Part shown: positions 42,431 through 50,016 of the stretch, one piece after another | How positions within the stretch are numbered: the stretch's first letter is position 1 | Layout of the letters: each line of letters starts with the position of its first letter | Notes under the pieces: model-generated | What the model was told of the DNA's origin: nothing | The model's input: the letters and a program-made list of their open reading frames with translations, nothing else | The model's database searches: none | Position numbers and translations under genes: made by a program | Assembly: GCF_019396345.1 (NCBI RefSeq) | Contig: NZ_JAHKRM010000005.1 | Coordinates: 124,001 to 188,000, forward strand | Length of the DNA: 64,000 nt | Direction: 5' to 3' | Source of the DNA: Nonomuraea guangzhouensis | GTDB lineage: Bacteria; Actinomycetota; Actinomycetes; Streptosporangiales; Streptosporangiaceae

Positions 42431-43795
42431 ATGACAAGAACATTCGCTCGCCATGCGGCAACGGCGATGCTCACCACCTTCGCGATCGTCGCCTTATCCC
42501 CCTCGGGGCACGCCGCGGCTGATCCGACCGGGCCACCGACCGGCCGGGTGACCGCCTCCTACGCCACCGCCGCATGCGACCCCAACGGCACGACCAGCGG
42601 GGACGCGGCCCTGGCCACACAGCTGAACGGCGTCCTGACAGCTACGATGAAGGGCTACATGACGGCGTACCGCGTTTCGTGCGCCCGCATGATCGTCAAG
42701 GCCGCCCGCGATCGCGGCCTGGCTCCCAGAGCGGCGGTCATCGCGGTCACCACCACGATCGTGGAGTCGACCATCCAGAACATCAGCGAGACGGTCGACC
42801 ACGACAGCCTGGGGCTGTTCCAGCAGCGTGCGTCGTGGGGCAGCGCCGCCGAGCGGCTCAATCCGATCTGGGCCACCAATGCCTTCCTCGACAAAATGAT
42901 CAGGGAATACCCGAACAACGCCTGGAAGACGGCGCCGATCGGCGAGGTATGCCAGGCAGTACAGGTCTCGGCCTACCCGGACCGCTACCAACCCCAAGCC
43001 GGAGACGCGCAGAAGATCGTCGACGCCCTCTGGAAGCCGCGGAGTTCGCAGAGCGCGGACTTCAATGCCGATGGGGTGGGTGACATCTTCTCGGCCGCGA
43101 CCGGGACGCTGACGGTCTGGAACGGTAAGGGTTCGAACAACTTCGCCTCCGCCGTCGAGATCGGGCCTGGTTGGGGTTCCTACAGCAAGCCGATCGCCGG
43201 CGACTTCAACGACGACGGGATCAGTGACCTGGCGGCGGTGAAGGATGGCAGCACGCTGACCATCTGGAACGGCAAGGGCGACAACAACTTCTCCAGTGGC
43301 GTCGAGGTCGGCCCGGGCTGGGCGCTGTATGACAGCACCCTGACCTCGCTGGGTGACGTCAACGGCGACGGCCACACCGACATCGCGGCCGTCCGTGAGG
43401 GCACCGGCACGCTCTATCTGTGGAACGGCAAGGGCGACAACAACTTCGCCTCCGCCGTCGAGGTCGGCCCGGGCTGGGCCGCTTTCAGCAAGCCGGTCGG
43501 CGGCGACTTCAACGGTGACGGCATCGGCGACCTGGCCGCCGTCAAGGACGGCAGCATGCTGACCGTCTGGAACGGCAAGGGGGACAACAACTTCGGCTCG
43601 GCCGTCGAGGTCGGTCCCGGCTGGGCGCTGTACGACAGCACCCTGATGTCGCTGGGCGACGTCAACGGCGACGGCCACACCGACATCGCCGCCGTCCGCG
43701 AAGGCACCGGCACCCTCTACCTCTGGAACGGCAAGGGCGACAACAACTTCGGCTCCGCCACCGAGCTCGGCCCCGGCTGGGCCCCCTACTTCTAA
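42431..43795 (+). CDS. Secreted lysozyme/transglycosylase-like protein with FG-GAP repeat tail
   Basis: A 454-residue exported protein. Signal peptide 1-~34 (ends HAAA). Residues ~65-200 form a lysozyme-like alpha-helical domain common in actinomycete wall hydrolases: a candidate catalytic Glu112 in IVESTIQN, then DSLGLFQQR, AFLDKMIREYP and CQAVQVSAYPDRY. Residues ~210-454 are five FG-GAP blades almost identical to those of the CHAP protein 42 bp upstream. Together the two would cut glycan and peptide bonds of the same wall. Start ATG 42431 with TTGGAG upstream. A hairpin terminator follows. Confidence 0.86.
   Translation: MTRTFARHAATAMLTTFAIVALSPSGHAAADPTGPPTGRVTASYATAACDPNGTTSGDAALATQLNGVLTATMKGYMTAYRVSCARMIVKAARDRGLAPRAAVIAVTTTIVESTIQNISETVDHDSLGLFQQRASWGSAAERLNPIWATNAFLDKMIREYPNNAWKTAPIGEVCQAVQVSAYPDRYQPQAGDAQKIVDALWKPRSSQSADFNADGVGDIFSAATGTLTVWNGKGSNNFASAVEIGPGWGSYSKPIAGDFNDDGISDLAAVKDGSTLTIWNGKGDNNFSSGVEVGPGWALYDSTLTSLGDVNGDGHTDIAAVREGTGTLYLWNGKGDNNFASAVEVGPGWAAFSKPVGGDFNGDGIGDLAAVKDGSMLTVWNGKGDNNFGSAVEVGPGWALYDSTLMSLGDVNGDGHTDIAAVREGTGTLYLWNGKGDNNFGSATELGPGWAPYF
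43058..43795. repeat. 738-bp direct repeat, copy 2 (FG-GAP tail)
   Basis: Partner of 41651-42388, same length, offset 1407 bp, only scattered substitutions visible. Confidence 0.93.
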
Positions 43796-43809
43796 CCACC
43801 CCACCCATT

Positions 43810-43847
43810 CCCGCCGGGGCGTCGACACACCAAGACGCTCCGGCGGG
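43810..43847 (+). terminator. Hairpin terminator after the wall-hydrolase pair
   Basis: 14-bp arms 43810-43823 and 43834-43847 (CCCGCCGGGGCGTC) with one G-T type mismatch and a 10-nt loop, followed by ATTTGTCT. It lies between convergent genes. Confidence 0.75.
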
Positions 43848-43853
43848 ATTTGT

Positions 43854-44069
43854 CTATGACCGTTCGTAGCTGAGCAAGTCTCCCGGCTGGCAGTCGAGTG
43901 CGTCGCACAGCCGCATGAGCGTGGAGAAGCGGATCGCCCTGGCGTGGCCGTTCTTCAGGATCGACAGGTTGACGACGGTGATCTGGACACGGTGCGACAG
44001 CTCGGTGAGCGTCAGGCCGCGCTCTTTGAGGACTTCGTCCAGCCGTACGCGGATGACCGGCTCGGCCAT
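43854..44069 (-). CDS. Small XRE/Cro-type HTH regulator (YozG-like)
   Basis: A 71-residue single-domain regulator: LDEVLKERGLTLTELSHRV and INVVNLS-like recognition helix region (VVNLSILKNG), ending CDALDCQPGDLLSYE. This small class is typically paired with a DUF2975 membrane protein, as here: it starts on the last base of the upstream gene's stop codon. Confidence 0.9.
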   Translation of the reverse strand: MAEPVIRVRLDEVLKERGLTLTELSHRVQITVVNLSILKNGHARAIRFSTLMRLCDALDCQPGDLLSYERS

Positions 44070-44671
44070 CAGACGGTGGCCTCGACCTCTTCGAGGAGCA
44101 TCACGCCGCGCCTTACGATCTCCGACACGCCCAGCACCGCCATTCCGGTCACGACCCCCATCAGCGCGTCACCCATCTGCAGGTAGAACGGATAGTCCTT
44201 GGCCAACAGTATCGAGGTCAGGATCGACTCGCTCACCGTGCCGAGCACGCCCGTGGCGAGCGAGCCGATGATCAGGATCCAGCCGAGGCGACGCAGATGG
44301 GCGGCGGTGATGGCGGAGAACAGCGCCCTGTCTCCTGACCTGGCCCGGCGCACCGCGCGGACGACGGTGAACAGGGCGAGCAGCGTGGTCGCACCGCCCG
44401 GCACCCACAGGAGCAGATAAAGCAGGGCGACGAGCGGTGCGGAGCCCTGGGGGCGGACCTGGACCTCGGCGGTCACGTTGGTGATCGTGGCATCGGGCGC
44501 CGCTATGCCCGCGACCGGCACGTCGTACACGTGCAGCGGCACGCCGATACCGTTGGCGCCGACGAAGGCCATCATGACGGTGGAGAACAGCAGCGCCAGC
44601 GCGCCCAGGCAGCTGATGATCAAGGAGAAGGTCAGCAGGATTTCGAGTCGGTTGAGCCACTTCGTAGCCAT
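44069..44671 (-). CDS. DUF2975 membrane protein
   Basis: A 200-residue protein with four TM helices (FSLIISCLGALALLFSTV, LLYLLLWVPGGATTLLALF, ILIIGSLATGVLGTV, MGVVTGMAVLGVSEIV), matching DUF2975. The family is nearly always encoded with an XRE regulator, and the membrane partner probably modulates it; mechanism unknown. Upstream lies an AT-rich ATCGT-AAATA-ACGAT inverted repeat. Confidence 0.85.
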   Translation of the reverse strand: MATKWLNRLEILLTFSLIISCLGALALLFSTVMMAFVGANGIGVPLHVYDVPVAGIAAPDATITNVTAEVQVRPQGSAPLVALLYLLLWVPGGATTLLALFTVVRAVRRARSGDRALFSAITAAHLRRLGWILIIGSLATGVLGTVSESILTSILLAKDYPFYLQMGDALMGVVTGMAVLGVSEIVRRGVMLLEEVEATV

Positions 44672-44678
44672 AATGATA

Positions 44679-44693
44679 ATCGTAAATAACGAT
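44679..44693. promoter_or_regulatory. AT-rich inverted repeat, likely operator of the XRE/DUF2975 pair
   Basis: ATCGTAAATAACGAT has 5-bp perfect arms, followed by a related half-site AGTCGTTAT. It lies 8 bp upstream of the DUF2975 start in otherwise GC-rich DNA. Confidence 0.5.
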
Positions 44694-44704
44694 AGTCGTT
44701 ATGT

Positions 44705-46093
44705 CTACTGGGCTGCTCCTCTCCACAGACGCGCGACCACCACCGCTAACCCCGCCGCCGCAGCAGTCACCAGCCAGATCATGAACGTCGGATAGAGGTA
44801 GACCACCTGGATCCACATGATGTCCCTGCCTCGGGCGAGCACCCGGAAGACCGGCGCGATCGCCGTACACAGGACGATCGGCAGCAGATACGGCAGCAGC
44901 CGCCACCGTTGCCGGCCCGTCCGGCGGGCGGCCCAGCGCCGGGAGCGGGCCACGCCGCGTGCCGCCAGCGCGACGGTCGCCAGGGTCAACAGCGCGAACA
45001 CCAGGTCGGTGGCCAGGAAAGGCGAGGAGGGCGCGTCCGGTTGGCGCCCCTCGATCAGGGCGACCAGGCCGTCCATGAGGGCGGCGCTGTCGGCGAAGGC
45101 CATGCCGGTGTTGGCCATGACCGCCACGCCGTATCCGGAGCCGGGTATCAGCAGTTGCTGGGCCGTGGAGGTGAACAGGTCACCGCCGTGCCGGAGGACA
45201 GGAGTGCCGCGCGCGGTCTTGTCGAGCTCCCAGCCGAGGGCGTAATCCGGGTTCTGGGCGGAGGGTGTGCGCATCTCCTTGACGCTCGCGGGAGACAGGA
45301 TGCCGTTGTTCTGGGCGATCAGCCAGCGGGCCATGTCGCTCGCGCTGCTGAGCACGCCGCCGGAGCCGTTGCCGAACCCGGGCGGCTCCGGCACGGCGAT
45401 CGCCTGGCCGAGGATGTAGAGGTGGCCCCGGGCGCTGCCGGGCAGGTCCCGGTCGGTGTCGATCGTGCTGCTGTGGCGCAGGCCGAGTGGCGTGAACACG
45501 TGCGCCTTGAGGTAGGCCGCGAACGGCTCGCCGCTCACCACTTCGACCAGCCGGGCGGCGACCTGGTAGTTGGTGTTGTGGTAGCTGTAGGCGGTCCCCG
45601 GCGCCGTGGCGAGCCGCGCGTCTCTGAGGCGGGCCACCGCGTCCTGGAGCGAGTCGGGCTGAGGCAGGCTCTTCTCGCGGAAGGCCGAGTCGGCCATGCC
45701 CGAGGTCTGGTCGAGGAGCTGGCGCACGGTGATGCCGGCCGCCCGGGGATCGGCCAGCTGGAACTCGGGCAGGTAACCGTGCACCGGTTTGTCCAGCTTG
45801 ACCTGGCCTTTCTCCACCAGTTGCAGGACGGCCAGTGAGGTGAAGGACTTGCTGACCGACGCGAGCGCCATGGGGGTGTCGGCGGTCACGGGGTCACCTG
45901 TCGCGGTCCGGCCGTAGCCCGCGGCGTGAATGACCTCCTTTCCCTTGGTGACTGTCACCGCCACACCTGGCAGTCCGGTCGCTTCACGGTATTGAGCGAT
46001 ATATCCGTCGATCGTCGCCGGGGTAAGAGCGGGGCTGCCTGGTGCAGCGGGGAGTACGGCCAGGCAGAGCGCCGCGAGGGTGTTCAAGAGCAC
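44705..46093 (-). CDS. Membrane-anchored serine hydrolase (beta-lactamase / D-Ala-D-Ala carboxypeptidase family)
   Basis: A 462-residue exported protein with a GTG start and an N-terminal signal (LLNTLAALCLAVLPAA). The extracytoplasmic catalytic domain has SVSK (~residue 80), LLDQTSGMADS, YHN in YSYHNTNYQ and RHGGDLF at the KTG position. After ~residue 340 three TM helices anchor the C-terminus. Such enzymes trim or remodel peptidoglycan or D-amino peptides. The upstream region carries 23-bp tandem repeats. Confidence 0.86.
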   Translation of the reverse strand: MLLNTLAALCLAVLPAAPGSPALTPATIDGYIAQYREATGLPGVAVTVTKGKEVIHAAGYGRTATGDPVTADTPMALASVSKSFTSLAVLQLVEKGQVKLDKPVHGYLPEFQLADPRAAGITVRQLLDQTSGMADSAFREKSLPQPDSLQDAVARLRDARLATAPGTAYSYHNTNYQVAARLVEVVSGEPFAAYLKAHVFTPLGLRHSSTIDTDRDLPGSARGHLYILGQAIAVPEPPGFGNGSGGVLSSASDMARWLIAQNNGILSPASVKEMRTPSAQNPDYALGWELDKTARGTPVLRHGGDLFTSTAQQLLIPGSGYGVAVMANTGMAFADSAALMDGLVALIEGRQPDAPSSPFLATDLVFALLTLATVALAARGVARSRRWAARRTGRQRWRLLPYLLPIVLCTAIAPVFRVLARGRDIMWIQVVYLYPTFMIWLVTAAAAGLAVVVARLWRGAAQ

Positions 46094-46129
46094 GCGTCAA
46101 CGCTAGGCACCACGCCTCGACGGCACATC

Positions 46130-46186
46130 GCGGAAAACCGTCAACCCGCACTGCGGAAAACCGTCAACCCGCACTGCGGAAAACCG
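46130..46186. repeat. 2.5 tandem 23-bp repeats in the serine hydrolase promoter region
   Basis: Units at 46130, 46153 and partial 46176, each beginning GCGGAAAACCG and continuing TCAACCCGCACT. Period 23 bp is about two helical turns. It lies 37-93 bp upstream of the GTG start of the minus-strand hydrolase gene. Confidence 0.85.
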
Positions 46187-46189
46187 CCA

Positions 46190-47248
46190 TCAGATCCCGG
46201 TGACTTCGCCGTCCTTGCCCGGTTCGGCGAAGGCGAGCAGCCTGGCCGCCTCATCCCTGATCTCCTGGGCCCGCCCCGGCGACACCGGCTCGAACATCTC
46301 GACGCTCACCACCCGCTTGTCCCGCTTCCACACTCCCTGCACGAACCCGTCGACCAGGACCGTCCCGAGCACCTGCCCGTTGATGGTGATGACCCGCTTG
46401 CGGTGCTCGTCGGAGATGATCCGGGTCCGGTCGGCATGGCTGAGCAGCACGTTGTCGAACGGCGCCAGCAGCCGCACCGGCGCGTCCACGTCCGGGCCGG
46501 GCCGTGGCGCGTCCGGCAGGTCGAACAGCCCCCTGTCCAGCTCCACCAGCCGCGGCCGCAGCCGTTCGACCACCTCGCGCAGCCCGGTCAGCCCCGACCA
46601 CGCCTGTACGTCGGCCACGGTGGCGGGCCCGAAGGCGGCCAGATAACGCACCACCAGGTCCTCCAGCGACGGCGACGGGTGCAGCTCGCGGCCCAGCCAC
46701 GACTCGGCGGTCGCGTACGCGGTCTGCCCGGCCTTGCCCCACACCGCCCTGGGCGGCACCTGCACCAGCGGCGCCAGCATGCGCATGACCTGCGCCAGGT
46801 CGGCCGCGATCGTGCCGGGGAAGCGCCCGGCCAGCAGCGTTCCGAGCTTGGCCGCGGTCAGCGGTCCGTCGGTCAGCGCCTCGCGGCCCGCCTCGACGAC
46901 CGCCGCCAGGTCCAGGCCCGCGAGCTTCGTGCTGTACGCGGTGTGCAGGTATTTGGTGAGCAGCGGCTGCGTCATCGGCCGCAATGTCAGGCAGTCGGCG
47001 GCGCTGACCAGGTGGACGGTGCCGCGCATGAGCACGATCCTGACCACCTCACGCCCGGTCAGCAGCCCCGCCAGCTCCTCGGGCCGGAACCCCTCCAGAC
47101 GCGACCAGAGCCCGAAGTACGGCGGGAACGGCGCCTGCGCCTGCAATCCGACCAACTGCTCCACGGCCCGCAAGGCGGGCATCGCGTGCCGCTGGAGCAG
47201 GAGTTGCCTGGCCAGCGTGGCCCGGTTGAGCTCTCTGGCAGTGATCAT
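46190..47248 (-). CDS. Winged-helix DNA glycosylase-like protein (HTH_42 / AlkZ family)
   Basis: A 352-residue protein of the HTH_42 superfamily: N-terminal LNRATLARQLLLQRH, the characteristic QxQ motif in VGLQAQAP (~residue 36), RGTVHLVSAAD, then three winged-helix segments and the C-terminal LLAPFDNVLLSHADRTRII. AlkZ unhooks interstrand crosslinks in azinomycin producers; many homologues are uncharacterised. Overlaps the TetR gene by 4 bp; the pair may be a regulated DNA-damage or self-resistance function beside the ABC-F gene. Confidence 0.85.
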   Translation of the reverse strand: MITARELNRATLARQLLLQRHAMPALRAVEQLVGLQAQAPFPPYFGLWSRLEGFRPEELAGLLTGREVVRIVLMRGTVHLVSAADCLTLRPMTQPLLTKYLHTAYSTKLAGLDLAAVVEAGREALTDGPLTAAKLGTLLAGRFPGTIAADLAQVMRMLAPLVQVPPRAVWGKAGQTAYATAESWLGRELHPSPSLEDLVVRYLAAFGPATVADVQAWSGLTGLREVVERLRPRLVELDRGLFDLPDAPRPGPDVDAPVRLLAPFDNVLLSHADRTRIISDEHRKRVITINGQVLGTVLVDGFVQGVWKRDKRVVSVEMFEPVSPGRAQEIRDEAARLLAFAEPGKDGEVTGI

Positions 47249-47871
47249 CGGTCCATCCCGTCGAGGAGGTAGCCCAGGCCGCGGGCGAAGGTGTCGTCCC
47301 AGTCGTGGCCGAGCCCGTGCGCGGCCAGTGTGGGATAGGTGTCACGCTGGGCGCGCAGATGCCCGTCCAGCGCGGTGGCGGACTGCTCGCGGGCCTGCGT
47401 CGTGGCCGATCCCGTGACGAACGTGGACAGGCTGTGGGCGGCCGCGACCAGGTCCGGCCCGGCGAACCCGGCTCCGGCCAGCGTGGCGTACAGGAACTCG
47501 GTGCGTTCCAGCGCGTTCGGGCCCATCATGGGCCGGTCGAGCAGCCCGATCGACCAGGGATGGCGCAGCAGCGCGGCCCGCCAGCCGGTGACGAGGCCGG
47601 CCACCCGCTCCCGCCAGCCGGACCGGCCGCCGGGCAGCGCGACCTCGCCGAACACGGCGTCCAGAGCCAGGTCGAGCACGTCGTCCTTGGTCTTGACGTG
47701 CCAGTAGAGGGTGGTGGAGCCGGTGTCGAGCCGCTCGGCCAGGTGGCGCATGGTCAGCCGCGCCTCCCCCTCCTCATCCAGCAGGGCCACGGCCTCGGCG
47801 ACGATCCGCTCCAGGGTGAGCGGTCTGCGTTCCTGCTTGCGCGGCCGCAGCCACACGCTGTCGTTGGACAC
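47245..47871 (-). CDS. TetR-family regulator (TetR_C-type)
   Basis: A 208-residue regulator opening LTLERIVAEAVALLDEEG with HTH LTMRHLAERLDTGSTTLYWHV, characteristic of the tetracycline-repressor branch that controls efflux or resistance genes. GTG 47871 is chosen: it is close to a TATTAT -10-like element, suggesting a leaderless message. Its ORF could be read further upstream but that stretch is antisense to the ABC-F gene. Divergent from ABC-F over a 12-bp perfect palindrome. Confidence 0.88.
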   Translation of the reverse strand: MSNDSVWLRPRKQERRPLTLERIVAEAVALLDEEGEARLTMRHLAERLDTGSTTLYWHVKTKDDVLDLALDAVFGEVALPGGRSGWRERVAGLVTGWRAALLRHPWSIGLLDRPMMGPNALERTEFLYATLAGAGFAGPDLVAAAHSLSTFVTGSATTQAREQSATALDGHLRAQRDTYPTLAAHGLGHDWDDTFARGLGYLLDGMDR

Positions 47872-47908
47872 CAGGCGATAATACGTTGTACCAGAACCGG
47901 ATCGATGG

Positions 47909-47920
47909 TCTAGTACTAGA
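47909..47920. promoter_or_regulatory. Palindromic operator between tetR and ABC-F genes
   Basis: TCTAGTACTAGA is a perfect 12-bp palindrome 3 bp before the ABC-F ATG, in a 52-bp divergent gap. A TetR dimer here would block transcription of both genes. Confidence 0.65.
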
Positions 47921-47923
47921 ACG

Positions 47924-49498
47924 ATGAGCCATATCCAGGTCGATGAGCTGACGTACCTGCTGCCCGACGGACGACCGCTGCTGCACGAGGTGTCGTTCAA
48001 GATCGGCGATGGGGCCAAGGCCGCGCTGGTCGGGCCGAACGGCGCGGGCAAGTCCACGCTGCTGCGGCTGATCGCCGGAGAGCTGCGGCCCGACGCGGGG
48101 CGGGTGGCCGTCACCGGTGGGATCGGGGTGATGAGGCAGTTCCTCGGCCACGGCACGGTCGCCGGGCTGCTCCTGGCCGTGGCGCCGCGGTCGGTCAGGG
48201 ACGCCGCCGCCGAACGCGCCGCGGCCCAGGCGGCACTCGGCGCATGTGACGACGAGCCCGCGCAACTGCGGTACGCCCAGGCCATCAGCGACTACGCCGA
48301 CGCCGGCGGCTACGAGCTGGAGGTGGTCTGGGACGTGTGCGCGACCGTCGCGCTCGGCCTGCCGTACGAGACGGTCCAGGGACGGCCACTCGGCACGCTG
48401 TCGGGCGGCGAGCAGAAACGGCTCATGCTGGAGGCGCTGCTGCGCGGCCCCGACCAGGTGCTCCTGCTCGACGAGCCGGACAACTTCCTCGACGTGCCCG
48501 CCAAGCAGTGGCTCGAAGGACGGTTGCGCGACAGCGCCAAGACCGTGCTGCTGGTCTCGCACGACCGGCGGCTGCTCGCCGAGGCCGCCGACCGCGTCGT
48601 CACGGTCGAATCCAGGGGCGTATGGGTGCACGGCGGCGGCTACGCCGGCTACGCCCAAGCCCGCCGCGAGCGTACGGCGCGGCTGGAGGAGCTACGCCGC
48701 CGCTGGGACGACGAGTATGCCAGGCTGCGCGGCCTGGCCGACAGCCTGCGCCGGCGCGCCACCCACAACGACGCGCTGGCCGGCGCCTACCAGGCGGCCC
48801 TGACCAGGCTGTCCAGGTTCGAGCAGGCCGGGCCGCCGCAACGCCCGCCCAGGGAGCAGAACATCCGCATGCGGCTGCGCGGCGGCCGCACCGGCAAGCG
48901 CGCCGTCGTCTGCGAGCGCCTCGGGCTGAGGGGCCTGCTCGACGCCTTCGACACCGAGATCTGGTACGGCGAGCGGGTCGCGGTGCTCGGACTCAACGGC
49001 ACCGGCAAGTCACACTTCCTCCGCCTGCTCGCCGGGGAGCCCATCGGCCACACCGGCACGGTCAGGCTCGGCGCCCGCGTCGAACCCGGCCTCTTCGCCC
49101 AGACCCACACCCGGCCCGACCTGCATGGACGCGCTGTCGCCGACATCGTCATGGCCGATCATCGGCTGGAACGCAACGACGCCATGGCCGCGCTCGCCCG
49201 CTACGAACTCGCCCCCGCCGGATCGCAGCCCTTCGAGACGCTGTCGGGCGGGCAGCAGGCCCGGCTGCAGATCCTGCTGCTGGAGCTGTCGGGGGCGACC
49301 TTGCTGCTGCTCGACGAGCCGACCGACAACCTCGACCTGGCCAGTGCCGAGGCGTTGCAGCGGGGACTGGCGGCGTTCGAGGGGACCGTGCTGGCCGTCA
49401 CCCACGACCGGTGGTTCGCCGACGACTTCGACCGCTACCTGATCTTCACGGCCGACGGCCGGGTCCGCGAGGCGGCCGAACCGGTGTGGGATCGCTGA
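47924..49498 (+). CDS. ABC-F family ATPase (antibiotic-resistance / ribosome-protection type)
   Basis: A 524-residue soluble protein with two ABC domains and no TM segments. Domain 1: Walker A GPNGAGKST, signature LSGGEQKRL, Walker B LLLDEPDNFLD. Linker: a charged coiled region (ARRERTARLEELRRRWDDE). Domain 2: GLNGTGKSH, LSGGQQARL, LLLDEPTDNLD. The ABC-F architecture acts on ribosomes, often giving resistance to macrolides, lincosamides or pleuromutilins. Regulation by the adjacent TetR fits inducible resistance. Its last ~27 codons are duplicated at 51831. Confidence 0.92.
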   Translation: MSHIQVDELTYLLPDGRPLLHEVSFKIGDGAKAALVGPNGAGKSTLLRLIAGELRPDAGRVAVTGGIGVMRQFLGHGTVAGLLLAVAPRSVRDAAAERAAAQAALGACDDEPAQLRYAQAISDYADAGGYELEVVWDVCATVALGLPYETVQGRPLGTLSGGEQKRLMLEALLRGPDQVLLLDEPDNFLDVPAKQWLEGRLRDSAKTVLLVSHDRRLLAEAADRVVTVESRGVWVHGGGYAGYAQARRERTARLEELRRRWDDEYARLRGLADSLRRRATHNDALAGAYQAALTRLSRFEQAGPPQRPPREQNIRMRLRGGRTGKRAVVCERLGLRGLLDAFDTEIWYGERVAVLGLNGTGKSHFLRLLAGEPIGHTGTVRLGARVEPGLFAQTHTRPDLHGRAVADIVMADHRLERNDAMAALARYELAPAGSQPFETLSGGQQARLQILLLELSGATLLLLDEPTDNLDLASAEALQRGLAAFEGTVLAVTHDRWFADDFDRYLIFTADGRVREAAEPVWDR

Positions 49499-49570
49499 GG
49501 AACTCCCGCAGGACCGGGGCCAGCGCCCGCGGGTCCACGTCGTGCGTCTGGCCCGCCAAGGTGCGATGCC
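49417..49570. repeat. ~154-bp direct repeat, copy 1 (3' end of ABC-F and beyond)
   Basis: Matches 51831-51983 with about eight differences including one single-base deletion. It starts within the ABC-F codons for ADDFDRYL and runs 72 bp past its stop. Confidence 0.92.
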
Positions 49571-49583
49571 GCCCCTCCGGACA
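49446..49583 (-). pseudogene. C-terminal remnant of an alpha/beta hydrolase gene
   Basis: On the minus strand the frame reads GRHRTLAGQTHDVDPRALAP then VLREFLSDPTPVRPP to a TGA at 49446. TLxGQTHDV and the following helix are the usual C-terminal His region of alpha/beta hydrolases in actinomycetes. The rest of the gene is absent. A second, frameshifted copy lies in the downstream repeat. Confidence 0.55.
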
Positions 49584-49585
49584 GG

Positions 49586-49954
49586 TCAGCCGTTGGCGGC
49601 GTCGAAGAAGGCGTAGAGGTGGCGGATGCGCCCGTCGGCGAAGACGGCGACGTCGGAGCCGGTCGCGGCGGGGGCATCGGCTTCGGGGGCGCCGAACCGC
49701 CAGAAGAAGCGGGCCTGGTGATGGTGCGTGTCGACCGGGGCGGCCAGGCTGAACCGGAAACCGGGCGGGATCCGCTGCTGCAGGTCGGCGAACGCCGCAT
49801 CCAGCGCGTCATGTCCTTCGACGGCGATCTCCGGATCGGTGTAGGTGCAGTCGGGGGTGAGGATCTTCTCGATGGTGGCGCGACGGCGGGCGGCGTCGGT
49901 GTCGTTGATGGCGTCGATGAAGTGGCCGATGAGGTCGGCGTAGGCGGGGCTCAT
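49586..49954 (-). CDS. SnoaL-like / NTF2-superfamily protein
   Basis: A 122-residue single-domain NTF2-like barrel: N-terminal helices (YADLIGHFIDAINDTDAARRR), ILTPDCTYTDP, the RFFWRFGAPEA strand and a C-terminal FADGRIRHLYAFFD. Members are small hydrolases, isomerases or binding proteins. It follows the MDR oxidoreductase gene on the same strand, with the TetR gene divergent, and so belongs to the inserted three-gene module. Confidence 0.82.
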   Translation of the reverse strand: MSPAYADLIGHFIDAINDTDAARRRATIEKILTPDCTYTDPEIAVEGHDALDAAFADLQQRIPPGFRFSLAAPVDTHHHQARFFWRFGAPEADAPAATGSDVAVFADGRIRHLYAFFDAANG

Positions 49955-49971
49955 CAGGTGGCTTCCTTTCG

Positions 49972-50016
49972 TGGCGGTCAGTGCTGGACGGTTCCTGGCG
50001 GTCAGTGCTGGACGGT
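49972..50016. repeat. 21-bp direct repeat at the MDR gene end
   Basis: TGGCGGTCAGTGCTGGACGG occurs twice with a 4-5 bp spacer; the second copy contains the MDR stop codon. This is a further case of a duplicated gene end in this window. Confidence 0.8.
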
